Shown here one piece after another: positions 39,501 through 50,494 of a stretch of 64,000 nucleotides of DNA. Origin of the DNA: Mytilisepta virgata (Eukaryota > Mollusca > Bivalvia > Mytilida > Mytilidae); NCBI GenBank assembly GCA_028015205.1, contig CM051516.1, positions 52,084,230 to 52,148,229 of the forward strand, in the 5' to 3' direction. The position numbers and the translations under genes were made by a program. Numbering within the stretch: the stretch's first letter is position 1; each line of letters starts with the position of its first letter. The notes beneath the pieces are model-generated. The model ran no database searches. It was given only the letters and a program-made list of their open reading frames with translations, and was not told where the DNA came from.

Positions 39501-40797
39501 AGAAATTCTGCGCTAGGAATTGCAGCTTTCGTTGCACGTGTCGGTGGTATGATAGCACCCTATATAATCGATATAGTAAGTACAATAACATTTACTCCTT
39601 TTGACCGACATTTATGGATATTATTTAATTTTGTTTCTCACTTTTCACATGTAACATGCACTTTCCTATTAACACAAAAGAGGGATAATAAATACTTAAA
39701 AAGTGCCCAAAAGAATATAGAAAATTAAGAATTTTATCGCTTTTAATAGACAGAAACATTGTCACCAAAGTAAATATACCTTTCAAATACAAATATTTAA
39801 ATTTTTCCAACAATGAATATGCAGAACTACGCCATGATAAAACAATAGTTAGGTTGGCTCACAGTTCATTTGCAATTGATTCGAATACGGATCCTATTAT
39901 TTAATTTAAATACCAATATTATTTCTTATCCAGGCCCAATATATTGACAATGATATAGGACACGCAGCACCATTAATAATATTTGGAACAACAGCTTTAC
40001 TAGCCGGTTTTGTGGCGTTGAAATTACCAGAGACAAAAGATAGGGCTTTACCAGAAACAATTGAAGACTGGATAAATTATGGAAAGTAAGTTTGAATTAT
40101 ATGTATTGTTCAAAGAGGAATATTAACAAAGCGATGCAGATCATGGAACCTCAGATAGCTGGACATCGACCCCATATTTTACCAATTATAATACGATTTT
40201 CAATGGAAATAAACATCGCAAACCATGCATAACCACACTTTGTGTTCTCTATTTTTCTAGATAATTTGGAAATATACACTGTATGCTACCAACTGTTATG
40301 TACTGGTTGATAAAGTGTCCCTTAAGCAATGATCAGGGCCTATCCTGTGGTATCTACAAAGATTCAAATATATGTTGATAAGTTTCAATATGTCGGTAAA
40401 AATAAATAAATAAAACGAGTAATAGGAAAGATCAACCATGACATACCAATTAATAAAGGTACAATGTAATATAAAACTAAAACAAAATAAAAAGGCATTA
40501 AACACTAGCATATTTACAATCAACAGGGTGTTGGAGTTAAACCGGTTTTATGGACACACACATATCTCCCTAATCTATCCTGATCCTGTAGTGTATAAAA
40601 CGCACCGTAAAAGCAACATAAAATATTTCATTATTATTTTTTTATTTTTCAGAATAAACACTATAGAAATAAATGTCAGCTGTGAAAAAATGAATAAAGA
40701 AGAACAAACGTTGCCAACAGAGAAATGTAAACTAAGTGCTAATGTGCAAGGCAGTGAAAATGAAATTCAGGTGTTAGTTTCATCAGAAAATATTTGA
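30425..40797 (+). CDS. SLC22-like organic ion transporter, complete (10 exons, 580 aa)
   Basis: Complete major facilitator transporter of the SLC22 type, likely moving organic cations, anions or zwitterions across the plasma membrane. Exons: 30425-30567, 32727-32976, 33415-33518, 33855-34009, 34952-35120, 36663-36878, 37707-37933, 39394-39575, 39934-40085, 40653-40797. Introns are GT-AG and the 1,743-nt sum stays open to TGA. Start MQYDDTFRYIGEFGRYQ matches the family; alternative frames in exon 1 do not. Order of features: TM1, large glycosylated loop ending CNSWVYDKKDF, TM2, YGRKR, TM3-6, PESPRWLLIKGR, TM7-9, SGEIFPTVIRN between TM10 and TM11, and LPETKDRALPETIEDW after TM12. Substrate unknown. 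An acceptor-like AG at 30,382 hints at a 5'UTR intron. The oddity is the fourfold copied donor of exon 6. Confidence 0.93.
31146..32211. mobile_element. non-autonomous element carrying a poly-G minisatellite
   Basis: Bounded by ttgtgtcgcctgcgga at the left and its inverse tccgcaggcgacaca at the right. Between them lie six full units of 162-176 bp (starts near 31,224, 31,394, 31,570, 31,740, 31,906 and 32,068) containing ctatcctcaactactccata, ctttctctgtgcattaacct and catatatatttcatttttag. Each unit except the last ends in an A-run followed by 8-14 G. Located in intron 1 of the plus SLC22 gene. Small frames through the units are incidental. Confidence 0.85.
32256..32680 (+). mobile_element. 5'-truncated 3' end of an RT element plus repeat A
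   Basis: Matches 59,305-59,745: aaaagcttcttaaccagggt, ggataagttgatgtcattac, then the ttgttgaacttcacgacggg tail. Only the extreme C-terminus of the reverse transcriptase ORF remains, shortened by a deletion near 32,343. It ends 50 bp upstream of SLC22 exon 2. Confidence 0.8.
32727..32976 (+). CDS. plus SLC22 gene, exon 2 (extracellular loop)
   Basis: 250 bp between acceptor atttcag and donor gtaggt. Completes HRC, carries a variable loop with several N-x-S/T sites, and closes with CNSWVYDKKDF...AMQ. Confidence 0.9.
33415..33518 (+). CDS. plus SLC22 gene, exon 3
   Basis: 104 bp, donor gtaagt. SNLVCDRK (the family's NLVCDR motif) and TM2, ending GFISDV. Confidence 0.9.
33855..34009 (+). CDS. 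plus SLC22 gene, exon 4
   Basis: 155 bp. YGRKR loop, TM3, and TM4 with SGFSVGGMLGTG; donor gtatgt. Confidence 0.9.
34952..35120 (+). CDS. plus SLC22 gene, exon 5
   Basis: 169 bp. MEIVGPTKRNWAG, TM5 and TM6; donor gtatgc. Confidence 0.9.
35455..35700 (-). mobile_element. tRNA-headed SINE
   Basis: On the minus strand: gtggtagcgtgctcgcttcg (box A region) then gcgggttcgatccccggccg (box B), a nearly intact tRNA-like head. An unrelated body follows, containing ccgccatgcacgcggtatct. It lies in intron 5 of the plus SLC22 gene. It is not a tRNA gene: the 3' half of the cloverleaf runs into the SINE body. Confidence 0.85.
36663..36878 (+). CDS. plus SLC22 gene, exon 6
   Basis: 216 bp, the same length as the paralogous exon at 178-393. 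LIPESPRWLLIKGR, cytoplasmic loop, start of TM7. The end assigned here uses donor gttagt of repeat copy 1; three more copies of the exon end follow (see 36,811-37,140). Confidence 0.85.
36811..37140 (+). repeat. four-copy tandem duplication of an exon end and its splice donor
   Basis: Copies start at 36,811, 36,896, 36,983 and 37,068 (spacing 85, 87, 85) with cttccaatttggaaagcttg. Copy 1 is the last 68 bp of exon 6 plus the donor and 17 intronic bases. Donor positions read GTTAGT, GTTAGT, lost (ATTAGT) and GTGAGT. Copies 1 and 4 keep the transporter peptide frame; copies 2 and 3 have T-run length changes. Confidence 0.93.
37707..37933 (+). CDS. plus SLC22 gene, exon 7
   Basis: 227 bp between acceptor ttatag and donor gtatgt. 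TM7 with YGLAMNSANIGGNIYLNFF, TM8, a GRR loop and TM9. Confidence 0.9.
38230..38660. mobile_element. palindromic foldback element with internal duplication
   Basis: Core hairpin about 38,362-38,496: gcgcaaggttttccatattg, gcttagttattggtcc and ccatattggattgaggcg, mirrored by cgaagcctcagtccaatatg, actaataactaagccaag and atggaaaaccgtacgc. Outer arms repeat catattggactgg motifs, and a 60-bp block with caatatgacatattggactg occurs twice at 38,277-38,352. It lies in intron 7 of the plus SLC22 gene. Confidence 0.8.
39394..39575 (+). CDS. plus SLC22 gene, exon 8
   Basis: 182 bp. TM10, the conserved YSGEIFPTVIRNSALG loop and TM11; donor gtaagt. Confidence 0.9.
39934..40085 (+). CDS. plus SLC22 gene, exon 9
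   Basis: 152 bp. TM12 and the C-terminal signature LPETKDRALPETIEDW; donor gtaagt. Confidence 0.9.
40653..40797 (+). CDS. plus SLC22 gene, exon 10 (C-terminal tail)
   Basis: 145 bp from acceptor ttttcag to TGA. Encodes a hydrophilic cytoplasmic tail of about 48 residues, poorly conserved across the family, so the acceptor choice rests on splice signals and phase. Confidence 0.75.
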
Positions 40798-40799
40798 TA

Positions 40800-42395
40800 C
40801 AAGATGCTTGACTTCTTTGTATATTTTGTTTAATTTTTATGCATTGGAGCATAGTGATTTGACATTTTTTGTTTCTTCTGAATGTATAAGAAAACAAAAT
40901 GTGTTGCCTTTTCAAAATATATATACTACAATCATTCTATTTGAGCAACCAAAATATGATGACAGTAATGATGGCAGTATATAACATTTAGGCCTCGCCT
41001 ACTTATAGCTGATTGACGGGACATTTTTACAGTAAACAATCTGCGAATGTCATTTCGTTGGCAATGTAAGCAATGTTATATCACGTCGCAGCTTTTCAGA
41101 ATTAATAACCAGTACCATCCGACATTCTGCAAATAGACTAATACTCCTAACCGGATAATACCGGTTTTCTATGAGGCATTAGGTTTCAAGCAAATTAATA
41201 ATAATAATAAAAAAACGACGTTTGCACTACAATATGGGAAAAGATTTATCTTAGGTTCCAGTATAAAGAAGTTTCGTTGACTTGAAATTAAAACAACGAG
41301 AGAACATCCGTTTTTGTTTGTAAAGTAAACAATAGGGTCATTATCTATATAAAGTAACCAAAAATCATTAAGTCTATATCAGACTGAAAGGTAATTACAT
41401 GTATATTCGTTGGTAGGAAACTTAACAACAGGTAGGAGAAGGATGGTTAATACGGGCCAGTTCATTTCTTTAAAACTAATGAAAAAAAATAATGCAATTT
41501 TATTTGTTTTTTTTTTGTAAACATGCAAAACATATGCTTCCAGAATATCGTGAGAAGTGATGTTGTTTTTATTATATGCGTTTCTATTACCAGTATTTAG
41601 AAAAGCAGAAATCTATTCAACAACCCATTCATAAAATAAAAAGAATACATTTAAAAGATACATCATGGATCTAGGGTTCTCAAGAGCTTTTCCATCACTT
41701 TGCGAACAATCCTGTCTTTACATTGTTAGCTTCGCTTCAAAATCTTTCAGGCCATTTTAATCAAATTGGTCAGTAATGGTCCTGATTTGTTTTACGCAAA
41801 ACCACACCATATGACCCCTACACACCGAAACATAGTTCAATATAGATACCAATTAGAAAATCCGCTGTAAGATCTTCCAGTCTGACATAAATAAACCAAC
41901 TAGAATCATACAGGACAGGAAACATTTTTTTCAGAAATTTTAAACGATGACCCAATTACAGGGAATATACTTAAAGGAACCTAAATTCGCAGCAATGGCC
42001 CCAGGACTGTTCTGTTTCAGAAAGATATCGGTCATCACGTCCATTAAGCAAGATGGTTTTCACATTCCAATATTTAGCTCTGTTGTAGGTTAGCAAATTA
42101 ATTTCTGAGAGACTCTTTTGAATTTTATTGATAATGTATTTATAAACAGAGTAATGCCTCCAAATGTGTTCGCATGATTAGAAAAAATATTGTTCTCTAA
42201 CAAATAATTTAGTCAAAGCGAGACAACTGTTTAGAGAAAACTTTAATTATGCTGTTTAAAATACTACTGTGTCACGTTTACAATTCATTTTGTTGATTAC
42301 ATGTGATGTTTGTTCTTTATTCATGACTTTGTCGGGCATATGATGCTATTTACAAATCTTACTTTCTAATCTGACCTTTTCAACATAATAGAACA
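40800..42395. other. 3' flank of the plus SLC22 gene, nothing recognised
   Basis: AT-rich sequence. A 3'UTR should start here but no poly(A) signal can be chosen with confidence. Confidence 0.5.
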
Positions 42396-42396
42396 A

Positions 42397-42535
42397 CAGA
42401 CTTCTCCCTAGTCCATTGTCCTGAAGACTTCTCCCTAGCCCATTGTCCTGAACGCTTCTCTTTAGCCCATTGTCCTGAAGACTTCTCCCTAGTCCATTGT
42501 CCTGAAGACTTGTCCTAGTCCATTGTCCTGAAGAC
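42397..42535. repeat. 27-bp tandem repeat, 5 copies
   Basis: Unit cttctccctagtccattgtc plus ctgaaga, five times with a few substitutions; the last copy is short by 3 bp. On the minus strand it reads as nine-residue repeats (SLQDNGLGR) in a 63-codon frame. With no splice or homology support it is treated as a minisatellite. Confidence 0.9.
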
Positions 42536-43244
42536 AATAAAGAAATGGGAATTTTATGTTTAAGTGCAAAGTAACGCCAAACACTAAATTATTTAACGTT
42601 ATTGAAACTCTTCCGAGGGCAGTTTTTCAACATTTAAATCCAGAAAAAAGAAACACATTTTTCAATTGGCTATTCTTCGTATAAGTTTAAATGCCCTAAA
42701 ATTTTCCAGATGAGGTTTAAAAATCTTGATGTAGGTATATCATAAATTATAAATTTGTTTTAGACGTTCTTAAGCTAGATAAAACCTGAGATCACTATTC
42801 AAATTGTTCAGTACAGTACTAAAAGCAAAGCAAAATCCTAAATGTTCTACCATTTCCATTAAAAACATTTCAAGCACCAACTTATTTGTTATTGAAATTA
42901 CTTCCAATTTGACTAAAATTATATATAGAGTTAGCCTTGACATTTTACAATTCATGTTATAGGAAAGTCATTTAAATGCCTTCAATAAATCCAATTTAAA
43001 AAAAGTGTCATCGAATAGGTTTTTCAAATAATATTAAGTTTGATATTGGTTTTCAGAAGTCCTTAAACAAGAAGAAGGAAAATTTAGATCAGAAAAATTT
43101 TCCCCAACAAACAGTTCCCTTGAATCATTTCAGAGTTGTGAGTGCTTTTAATGTCTGTTGTAATAATTCCTCTACTTACATCTTAATTTGTGCAAATGGT
43201 AGGTTCAGCCGAATGTGGTTAATTTAATTTAAAATCATGCAATA

Positions 43245-43475
43245 ATAAACTGTATCACAAAATACCGAAATAAATTGATGCACTGTATGGCATTTCGTTG
43301 ACTGACAACTCATCAGCAGTGCTCGAGATAAAAATATTGGAAAACCGGTTAAAGATATAATGATGAATTAATAAGCGCAGCCATAAAAAAATCAAAACAA
43401 TTTAAACAAACAGGTATCCAAACTCAGCTAAGGGTTACCTCTGCATCAAAAGGAAGAGTCTTAGAAATTGCTAGA
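43245..43475 (-). repeat. dispersed repeat C, copy 2
   Basis: Reverse complement of 8,985-9,190 (shared: gtatccaaactcagctaagg, gttacctctgcatcaaaagg, cacaaaataccgaaataaat). Confidence 0.75.
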
Positions 43476-43479
43476 CGTT

Positions 43480-44865
43480 TTTATCAAATTTTGATTTTTA
43501 TCAGAAAAAAAACATATTACTTTATCTTTATATGGTTAAAGATGCTGCTTAATACACCCAATCCTAACAAGACCGCACAATCCGTGGTCATTGGCAATAC
43601 CGTTTTTTTTTGTTGTAACAACCGAAAGTTCTTCCATAAGAAATGTGAAATAAACGATATATTGTTGTGTTTTACTATGTTACAATTTAAAAAGGTTGAA
43701 TGCCTAAAGTTACATTAAATGTATCACAGACAGATATTTTCGAACGCTTTATGCTTTGTGTTTTTTTTCAGGTACTTTGTATATATATTTTGTTAACCAA
43801 ATTTGTGGTTTTCCTTTAAAAGGAAAACATCTGAGCACCTGAATGTTTCCAAAAACACATTTATTGTTCTTTTTTTTAAATAAAACAAGAATTTAATTAT
43901 AATTTGTGTCTCTTGTTATTCTGTTAGTTGGAATTTTGGGATAATGAAATACCTTTTTAGATAGTCTTTATTCATTAATTGGTTCGTGACAAAGAAACAT
44001 GTATTTCAAGATGTCTGATAGAAAGCTACACAGTTAGTTTGTAGGAGAGTCATTAACAGGTCACCAGGCAATGCAATGTCCTCCTAGAATTCCCCACACT
44101 CTAGGGAAAGTAACAAGAAGATATCTTATAAACTCCGTAATAATAAACATATTCTTAAAATGTCCTTTTTATGATTGATCTTGTAAAGATTACCAATTGC
44201 TCCAGATCTCGTCACTGGTACTGACAAAATCACTGTACTTATTGTTAATCTCCGGTTTTCTTATACAAGTGAGTCCATCGTTGGTACCAGTCCGCTCATG
44301 AAGGCCGAATTTCCACTCGAAGTAAGAGGGTTTTCGAAGTAGAGATTTCAACGGATATTGTGACTGTATGTGTCTGTGTTTTTGGGGGGTTCATCATTTT
44401 CAGGTTTAACCATGTTGTCCTTTGTCTCTATCCACGGATGACCAAATCAATTTTCCATTATGAAAGTGGTTTATTTTACTGATTCTAGACGTATTTGAGT
44501 AGGCGAAGTAAATCACGTAAAATGATGACATGAATTGTCTAAGGAATATATCTTAAATTTGACGGAATAAATTCTCTTCATGTAGTGTATATTTAAGTTA
44601 TATATAATATATTGATACAATGGCTTGGTTTTGCTGGTTATATTTGGTGAAAGGTTCTTTACACTGTGATGGGCTTGACAATTATCAACAACAATGACAG
44701 TTCTTATTTTAAGTCGCTTAACCTTTGTCCAGTTTTGTCTAGTCTTGAAGATTAAAATATAACTCGGCTAATGTATGTGGCACTAAATATATTTGGATAA
44801 AAAATGTTACGGGACAGAAATCATCCTTAGAACTATAATCCGGAAAACAGACAAAATCGCTTAGC
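43480..44865. other. no recognised gene
   Basis: AT-rich intergenic sequence; short frames without family resemblance. Confidence 0.5.
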
Positions 44866-44867
44866 AT

Positions 44868-47155
44868 TTAACAACAAGAGTCTCACAAGAGCCTATATCG
44901 CTCACCTGGGGTCTGGTTTTCATTGGACAATTAATCAACTATTTGACCAAGTTTGTTGCAATTGGTTCAATTGTTCAGGGAAAATTTGTTGAAGATTTAT
45001 TTTTCAAAGGGTTTAATGTTAAAATATGTTCCCTGATGGTGGTAATCCTGGCAGGAAGTTGATAAAATTGACCAGGAATAAGGGTGAACCTTAAATAAAT
45101 GTAACAGAACCCGCCTTCAAATTACACAAACCAATAACTCCTAAGTAGAATTTGGGATTCCCTTCAAAATTTCAGGGTAGGTAGATCTCAACATGGCAAA
45201 CATTTTTCAATTACATTTCACTTCTATCTCAAATAGTTTTGGAGATAAATGAAAACATGTTAAAATTTTGAAAATTTGACAAAAAAAGGGCAATAACTCC
45301 TAAATGCAGGGCCTAATCTAGGATTTTGAAGAGAGAGAAGTGACTTCTCCTTCCAGGATGGATAAGGGAGAAGTGGTGATTTTTCTGGCGAAGTGGACTT
45401 TAATTCACCGTATCGGTTGCGCTTTTTCTGTGTGTCTGTTTTCAATGGCATATATATAAATAAAAGTTTGATAAACTATAAAAAAAAAATAGGACAGTTA
45501 TATACAGTTTGATTTTCTTTTGATCTACTAATTTTGAGTACTTGAGTAATTTAATTTTCACAGCTTACCAATATATTTTATTATCAAATGATAAGTTGTC
45601 AAAACATTGTGTCATTGTAACTCGAGATTCTCATACTCAGTGTCACCCAAGCCAACTTTCATCCACATAACTAGCCTATTAACGGCTAATTATCTTTCAT
45701 CATAGGTGTTTCCTTGTAATCCTAACTGTAGAACAAAACAACAATCAGCCGGTCGTATAAAAATATAAAATTAGTTGACTTGGTGATTACGCAACATCGT
45801 CCTGACGCCATGCATCTTCAATTCATAACAAACGAATGAAACGATATTTCGATTTCCCTTAAATAGTTTTGAATATAAAATTCAAATAGGTTTAAAGTCG
45901 CCGTTGTATTTATTTCAATCAAACATTGACAATATAAGTCGTGGACCACTTCAAAATTCCGATTCTTGATGGTCGCCATTTTGTTTCAAAAATTTACCTG
46001 TGCTAAAAATTTTCGAGTTATCTCCCATTTACTGATATTTCGATAGCGACTTCACTTCGCCAAGAAATGAATAGGCCGGCGAGATTTAGCGATTTTGAAA
46101 ATTCTTTGGCGACTTAAATCATTTCGCCGGCAAGATTAGGCCCTGCTAAATGGGTGTTGGAATTTCCTTTAAAATTTCAGGGTATTTAGATCTCAACATG
46201 GCAAACATTTTTTAAATTTACATTTCACTTCTATCTTCAATAGTTTTGGAGATAAATGACAAAAAATGTTAAATTTTGAAAATTTAACGAAAAAAGGGCA
46301 ATAACTCCTAAATGGGTTTAAGGATTTCTTTCAAAATTCCAGGTTAGGTAGATCTTGTCATGCTGATCAATTTTACCCCGTCAGATTTTTGATATCTGTA
46401 ACGGTTTTTAAGTTATAAACCAAAAACAACACATCCACCCCTATATTCTATTTTTAGCTACGACAGCCATGTTTTATGTCAAATCAAAATAAATTGAGGA
46501 TCGTTGGTAGAGGACATGTCATAGAGCATTTCTATTAAGTTTCAAACCAATCGGCCTAGTGGTTTCAGAGGAGAAGATTTTCGAATGAAAAAAATTTGAA
46601 AATTTGACAAAAAAGGGCAACAACTCCTAAATGGGTTTGGGATTTCCTTTAAAATTTCAGGGTAGGTAGATCTCAACATCGCAAACATTTTTCAAATTTA
46701 CATTTCATTTTGATCTCAAATAGTTTTGGAGATAAATGACGAAAAATGTTAAAATTTTGAAAATTTGACGAAAAAAGGACAATAACTCCTAAATGGGTTT
46801 TGGAATTTCTTTCAAAATTTCAGGGTAGGTAGATCTCGTCATGCTGATCAATTTTACCCCGTCAGATTTTTGATATCTGTAATGGTTTTTAAGTTATAAG
46901 CCAAAAACAACACATTCCACCCCTATATTCTATTTTTAGCTACGACAGCCATGTTTTATGTCAGATCAAAAAAAATTGAGGATCGTTTGTAGAGGACATG
47001 TCATAGATCATTCCTATTAAATTTCAAACCAATCCGCCCAGCGGTTTCAGAGGAGAAGATTTTTGAATGAAAAGTTTACGACGGACGCACGGACGGACGA
47101 CGGACGAAAAGTGATGGCAAAAACTCACCCTGGCATAGCCAGGTGAGCTAAAAAT
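44868..47155. mobile_element. large 'gctcacctgg'-bounded repeat element
   Basis: Left end tatatcgctcacctggggtc, right end gccaggtgagctaaaaattg preceded by cggacggacgacggacgaaa. The right half holds two direct copies of a unit of about 480 bp (46,145-46,600 and 46,615-47,080) sharing gggcaataactcctaaatgg-like starts, gtaggtagatctcgtcatgc and cccctatattctatttttag. A further partial copy lies at 45,130-45,305 and is split by the element at 45,307-46,145. No coding region recognised. Confidence 0.75.
45307..46145. mobile_element. hAT-like non-autonomous element nested in the tandem repeats
   Basis: 839 bp with 13-bp perfect ends: cagggcctaatct at the left, agattaggccctg at the right. CAGGG ends are typical of hAT elements. 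The flanks duplicate ctaaatg (7 bp visible, 8 expected), and the host repeat resumes in register on the right (ctcctaaatg|element|ctaaatggg). No transposase. Confidence 0.85.
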
Positions 47156-47159
47156 TGAA

Positions 47160-49990
47160 GAATAAAAAATGCACATATTCTGTTATGAATAAATTATGTA
47201 CTACATGTCTTAATTTTAGAATTCTATCAGAAGCTTATCACTTTACTGATCCATAGTTATAAGTAATTCTTCTGTTAAATCACACACGGAATTCACTATT
47301 TATATAAGGTAAAATATGTGTAAAAGAGTTAAAAGTCCTAATCTGTAAGCAAGTCCACTACCAAGAATTAGTGAAAATGTCATAATGCCCCAAACTACAA
47401 ACAATTCGCAATTGGTTAATCCTTTGTCAGAGAGTATGCAAGCCCCAAATTATTGATTTCAAAAAGAGTTTAAAAATCATTTTTAGTAATCATTTATGTT
47501 AGTATGAAGGGTTACATTCATGATCCCTTTGCTGAAAGTCTCTGTATATACCAGCACTCTCAAAGGTGTGGAAAAACTGGAAAGGACATGAAAAGTTCTA
47601 TGTTATAACAATAAATTGTTTATAATGTTTACAATGTTCTGTCATCTTCAGGAAGGTCTTAACCGCACAACAATGACACAACAGATATTATTTAAGACAA
47701 TTATTTGATACCAATTTTGATGCATAAGATGTGCATATTTCGTCGATTTACAAATCATCAGTTGTGCTCAATGCCTTAATATTGAAAACTAAAACAACAA
47801 TCCAAAAGGTTGAAGAGCAAATTAAAAAATGCCAGTTGCATATCTGCTCATGATGTATCATTGTCATCCAAGGGTATTTTCTCACTGCAACGATATAAAA
47901 CTTGATAATTCCACATATTATTTATGAGTAGTTCTTCTAAGTATTCTCAGTTTGATTGTAACATTAAAACCTCATCGTGGATTGAAAAGGGAAATACATA
48001 GACGTTTTGTTCAACATCCGAAATAATGTGTAATATTTACTTTATTCTTACAAATGTTGATTTATTTCGGTTATATTTATTAATTGAGTCAATCAACAAT
48101 CTATCTCATTCAACAAGTAAAGAAAGTACGACAACAACGGCGTTTGATCGTATCCGTCGGGTTTCAATCAGAATGATTGGGTTTGGTTGTACGGTGCGAT
48201 GTATACGATAGTTTATTCCAAAAATCATCAAATGGCCAAATTTCACATATAATGAGCCTGCAGATAAACCATACAATACGGTTGGTAAATCAATTATAAT
48301 TAATTTTAGTTAATTGAATTGTGTCGTGTAAACTTCTTAAGCAAACCGAAAACCATTAAAATGTATATATGTTTCGGAAAATTGGGATTTAATGCTGCAA
48401 CAAGAAGCTAAAAATATAACTATGTTAAACATTTTTTCCCTCATCACAGTTAAATTGAATTTTAGACTCCAATTTTTTTATTTGGTTGTTAAACAACCAA
48501 TGTTTGTGAAGAGGCCAGAAGTGGTGTTGGTCTACTTTAATTGTGTTTTACAACCCTTTCTTCAGTATTGTTAACTAAACCAAAAAAAAAGGTGGTAACT
48601 AAGATTTCTATATTTTATTTGATGGTAAGTATTTAAGACTTCTTTGAACCTTATCAGGGTAACATGTATACTTATAAGAGAGTGTAATTTGTTACCAAGG
48701 GCATGTTGTGGCCATTGGTGTATTTTGTTAAATTTATTCTTCATTACTCTTCATTTAGAATGCTTGAGGAAATGTCAGGTGTAAATTGTTTAGTTTCATG
48801 ACATCGATAAGTCACGATACTCCAACTCTTTGCACAAAATACCAAAATATCTTTATTCTTCCTACTTAAGATTTATAGTGACAGATATGATCATCAGGAT
48901 AGGTGGAAAATTTACAAAAATAGTTTTAAAAGTACTTTACAAAACAGCAGACAATTTTATGATTTCGATGGCCAGGTAATTAATCAGTAATTGAGATTAC
49001 CTGTCATATTGTGAAGTACATGTAACTATATGAACGTGCTGAAATACATTGAATTACATGAGAATTAGTAATAAATTACAGGAAATTTTAATAATTACTT
49101 TTCTCAATTATCAAATTCATTTAACAATGATTATTAAGCAAAATCCGACGTGATGGTGTACGTATTTAGGTGTTTATAAAATTTCAAAAATAAAAAAAAA
49201 AAACCAAAAAAAAAAAAAAAAAAACCGAAAAATCGCGCATTATCGTTACATTCACAAAAGTCAAGACTAAAGATCTAATTCTTGCCTTTTCTAAACATTG
49301 GGACAAAAAAGGAAACGGAAAATACCATTGCCAATTTAATATATATCCCAAGTTTTAAAACTGTGCCAAGCCTTTTTTAGAACTGAAATTGGAGATTACA
49401 AAATTATGCAACAATGTATGAATAAAAGTACAAGATAATTCTGTCATACTTCATTAACGTGTCTGATGTAACAATGTCTTAGTCAAATAATTAACTTCGT
49501 TTTGCAAGGGAAACGTCGGAATTAATCTGTTTTATCTATTGAAAAGTTTTCTCTTATTTCGGTTTTAGCTTTGCTTTAAGAAAAAGTTACGTAATAAAAG
49601 GAAAATAAAGTTCGCTAACCTTATTAACTGTATTTTACATTTGCCAGTTTTAAGGAATTATCGAATTAATATTATCAAATCTTCTAGACAGACTCATAAA
49701 TGTAGAATTCTATTATCGTTTACATCGGTAACAAATGTCTGTAATGAATCTAATGAAGATATAATATGATACTTGCTATAAAATTAATCTTGGATCAGTA
49801 CATTTATCACATAGACAAAAGTCTGAAGACATCTTTAATTCTTGAATTTGTTTAAAATTGAATTTAATATGATATGTAACGCCACTATTTTGGGGTAAAA
49901 AATGTTAATTCCTTATTGAAGACAAATTTGATCTTTGGGGTCAAATGTCACGGGCACATACAGATAGATTTTCAATCAGGAATAAATTCT
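47160..49990. other. mostly unrecognised; one repeat D copy
   Basis: A repeat D copy at 47,705-47,845 (accaattttgatgcataaga, gtgcatatttcgtcgattta). A poly-A tract at 49,192-49,225. No gene recognised. Confidence 0.5.
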
Positions 49991-49994
49991 CAAA

Positions 49995-50490
49995 TACCAA
50001 TTTTGCTGCACAGGATGCGCATATTTCGTCAGTTTTGATCAAGGCCTAAAATATTAAAAACGTGAAAAAAAAACAATCCGAACAGTTAAAGAGTAAATTC
50101 AAAAATGCCAATATGACCAATAGGGTGAAACCAAAACAATGTAAGGACAGAGGTATGTATGAGGGGGATACTCCATAATTTATACATTTTCTTACAGGAA
50201 ATTTTTAATATCAATTTCGGGCAGCTCCTAAGCTTGTGATAGCCTCTGGAAAATGGAGTCCACCAGCAGCTGTATCAACTCAGTGGTTAGTAAATATTCT
50301 TTAATACCAATTTTGCTGCACAAGATGTGCACATTTGGTCGATTTACGACTCATCAGTTGTGCACATGTCCTAGTTGAAAGGCTTTCCGTATTGTGACCT
50401 GAAAACCGTCAACGAGAGAGTCTTCCCTATCCGCCATCTTGGGCCGCGTTAGATGTGGGTCGAGCCCTCGTTATCGATCACAGGTGCCTA
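49995..50490 (+). repeat. cluster of repeat D (two copies) and a repeat B fragment
   Basis: Repeat D at 49,995-50,150 (accaattttgctgcacagga) and 50,305-50,365 (accaattttgctgcacaaga, gatttacgactcatcagttg), then a repeat B tail at 50,370-50,490 (ctatccgccatcttgggccg, gatcacaggtgcctag). Confidence 0.7.
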
Positions 50491-50494
50491 GTAG

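Noticed and set aside
42397..42535. CRISPR-like array
   Set aside because: Units are contiguous with no unique spacers, and the context is an animal genome.
50210..50282. Possible short exon (peptide APKLVIASGKWSPPAAV) before gttagt
   Set aside because: Acceptor is weak or leads into a stop in the needed frame, and the stretch lies between repeat D copies; not enough to call.
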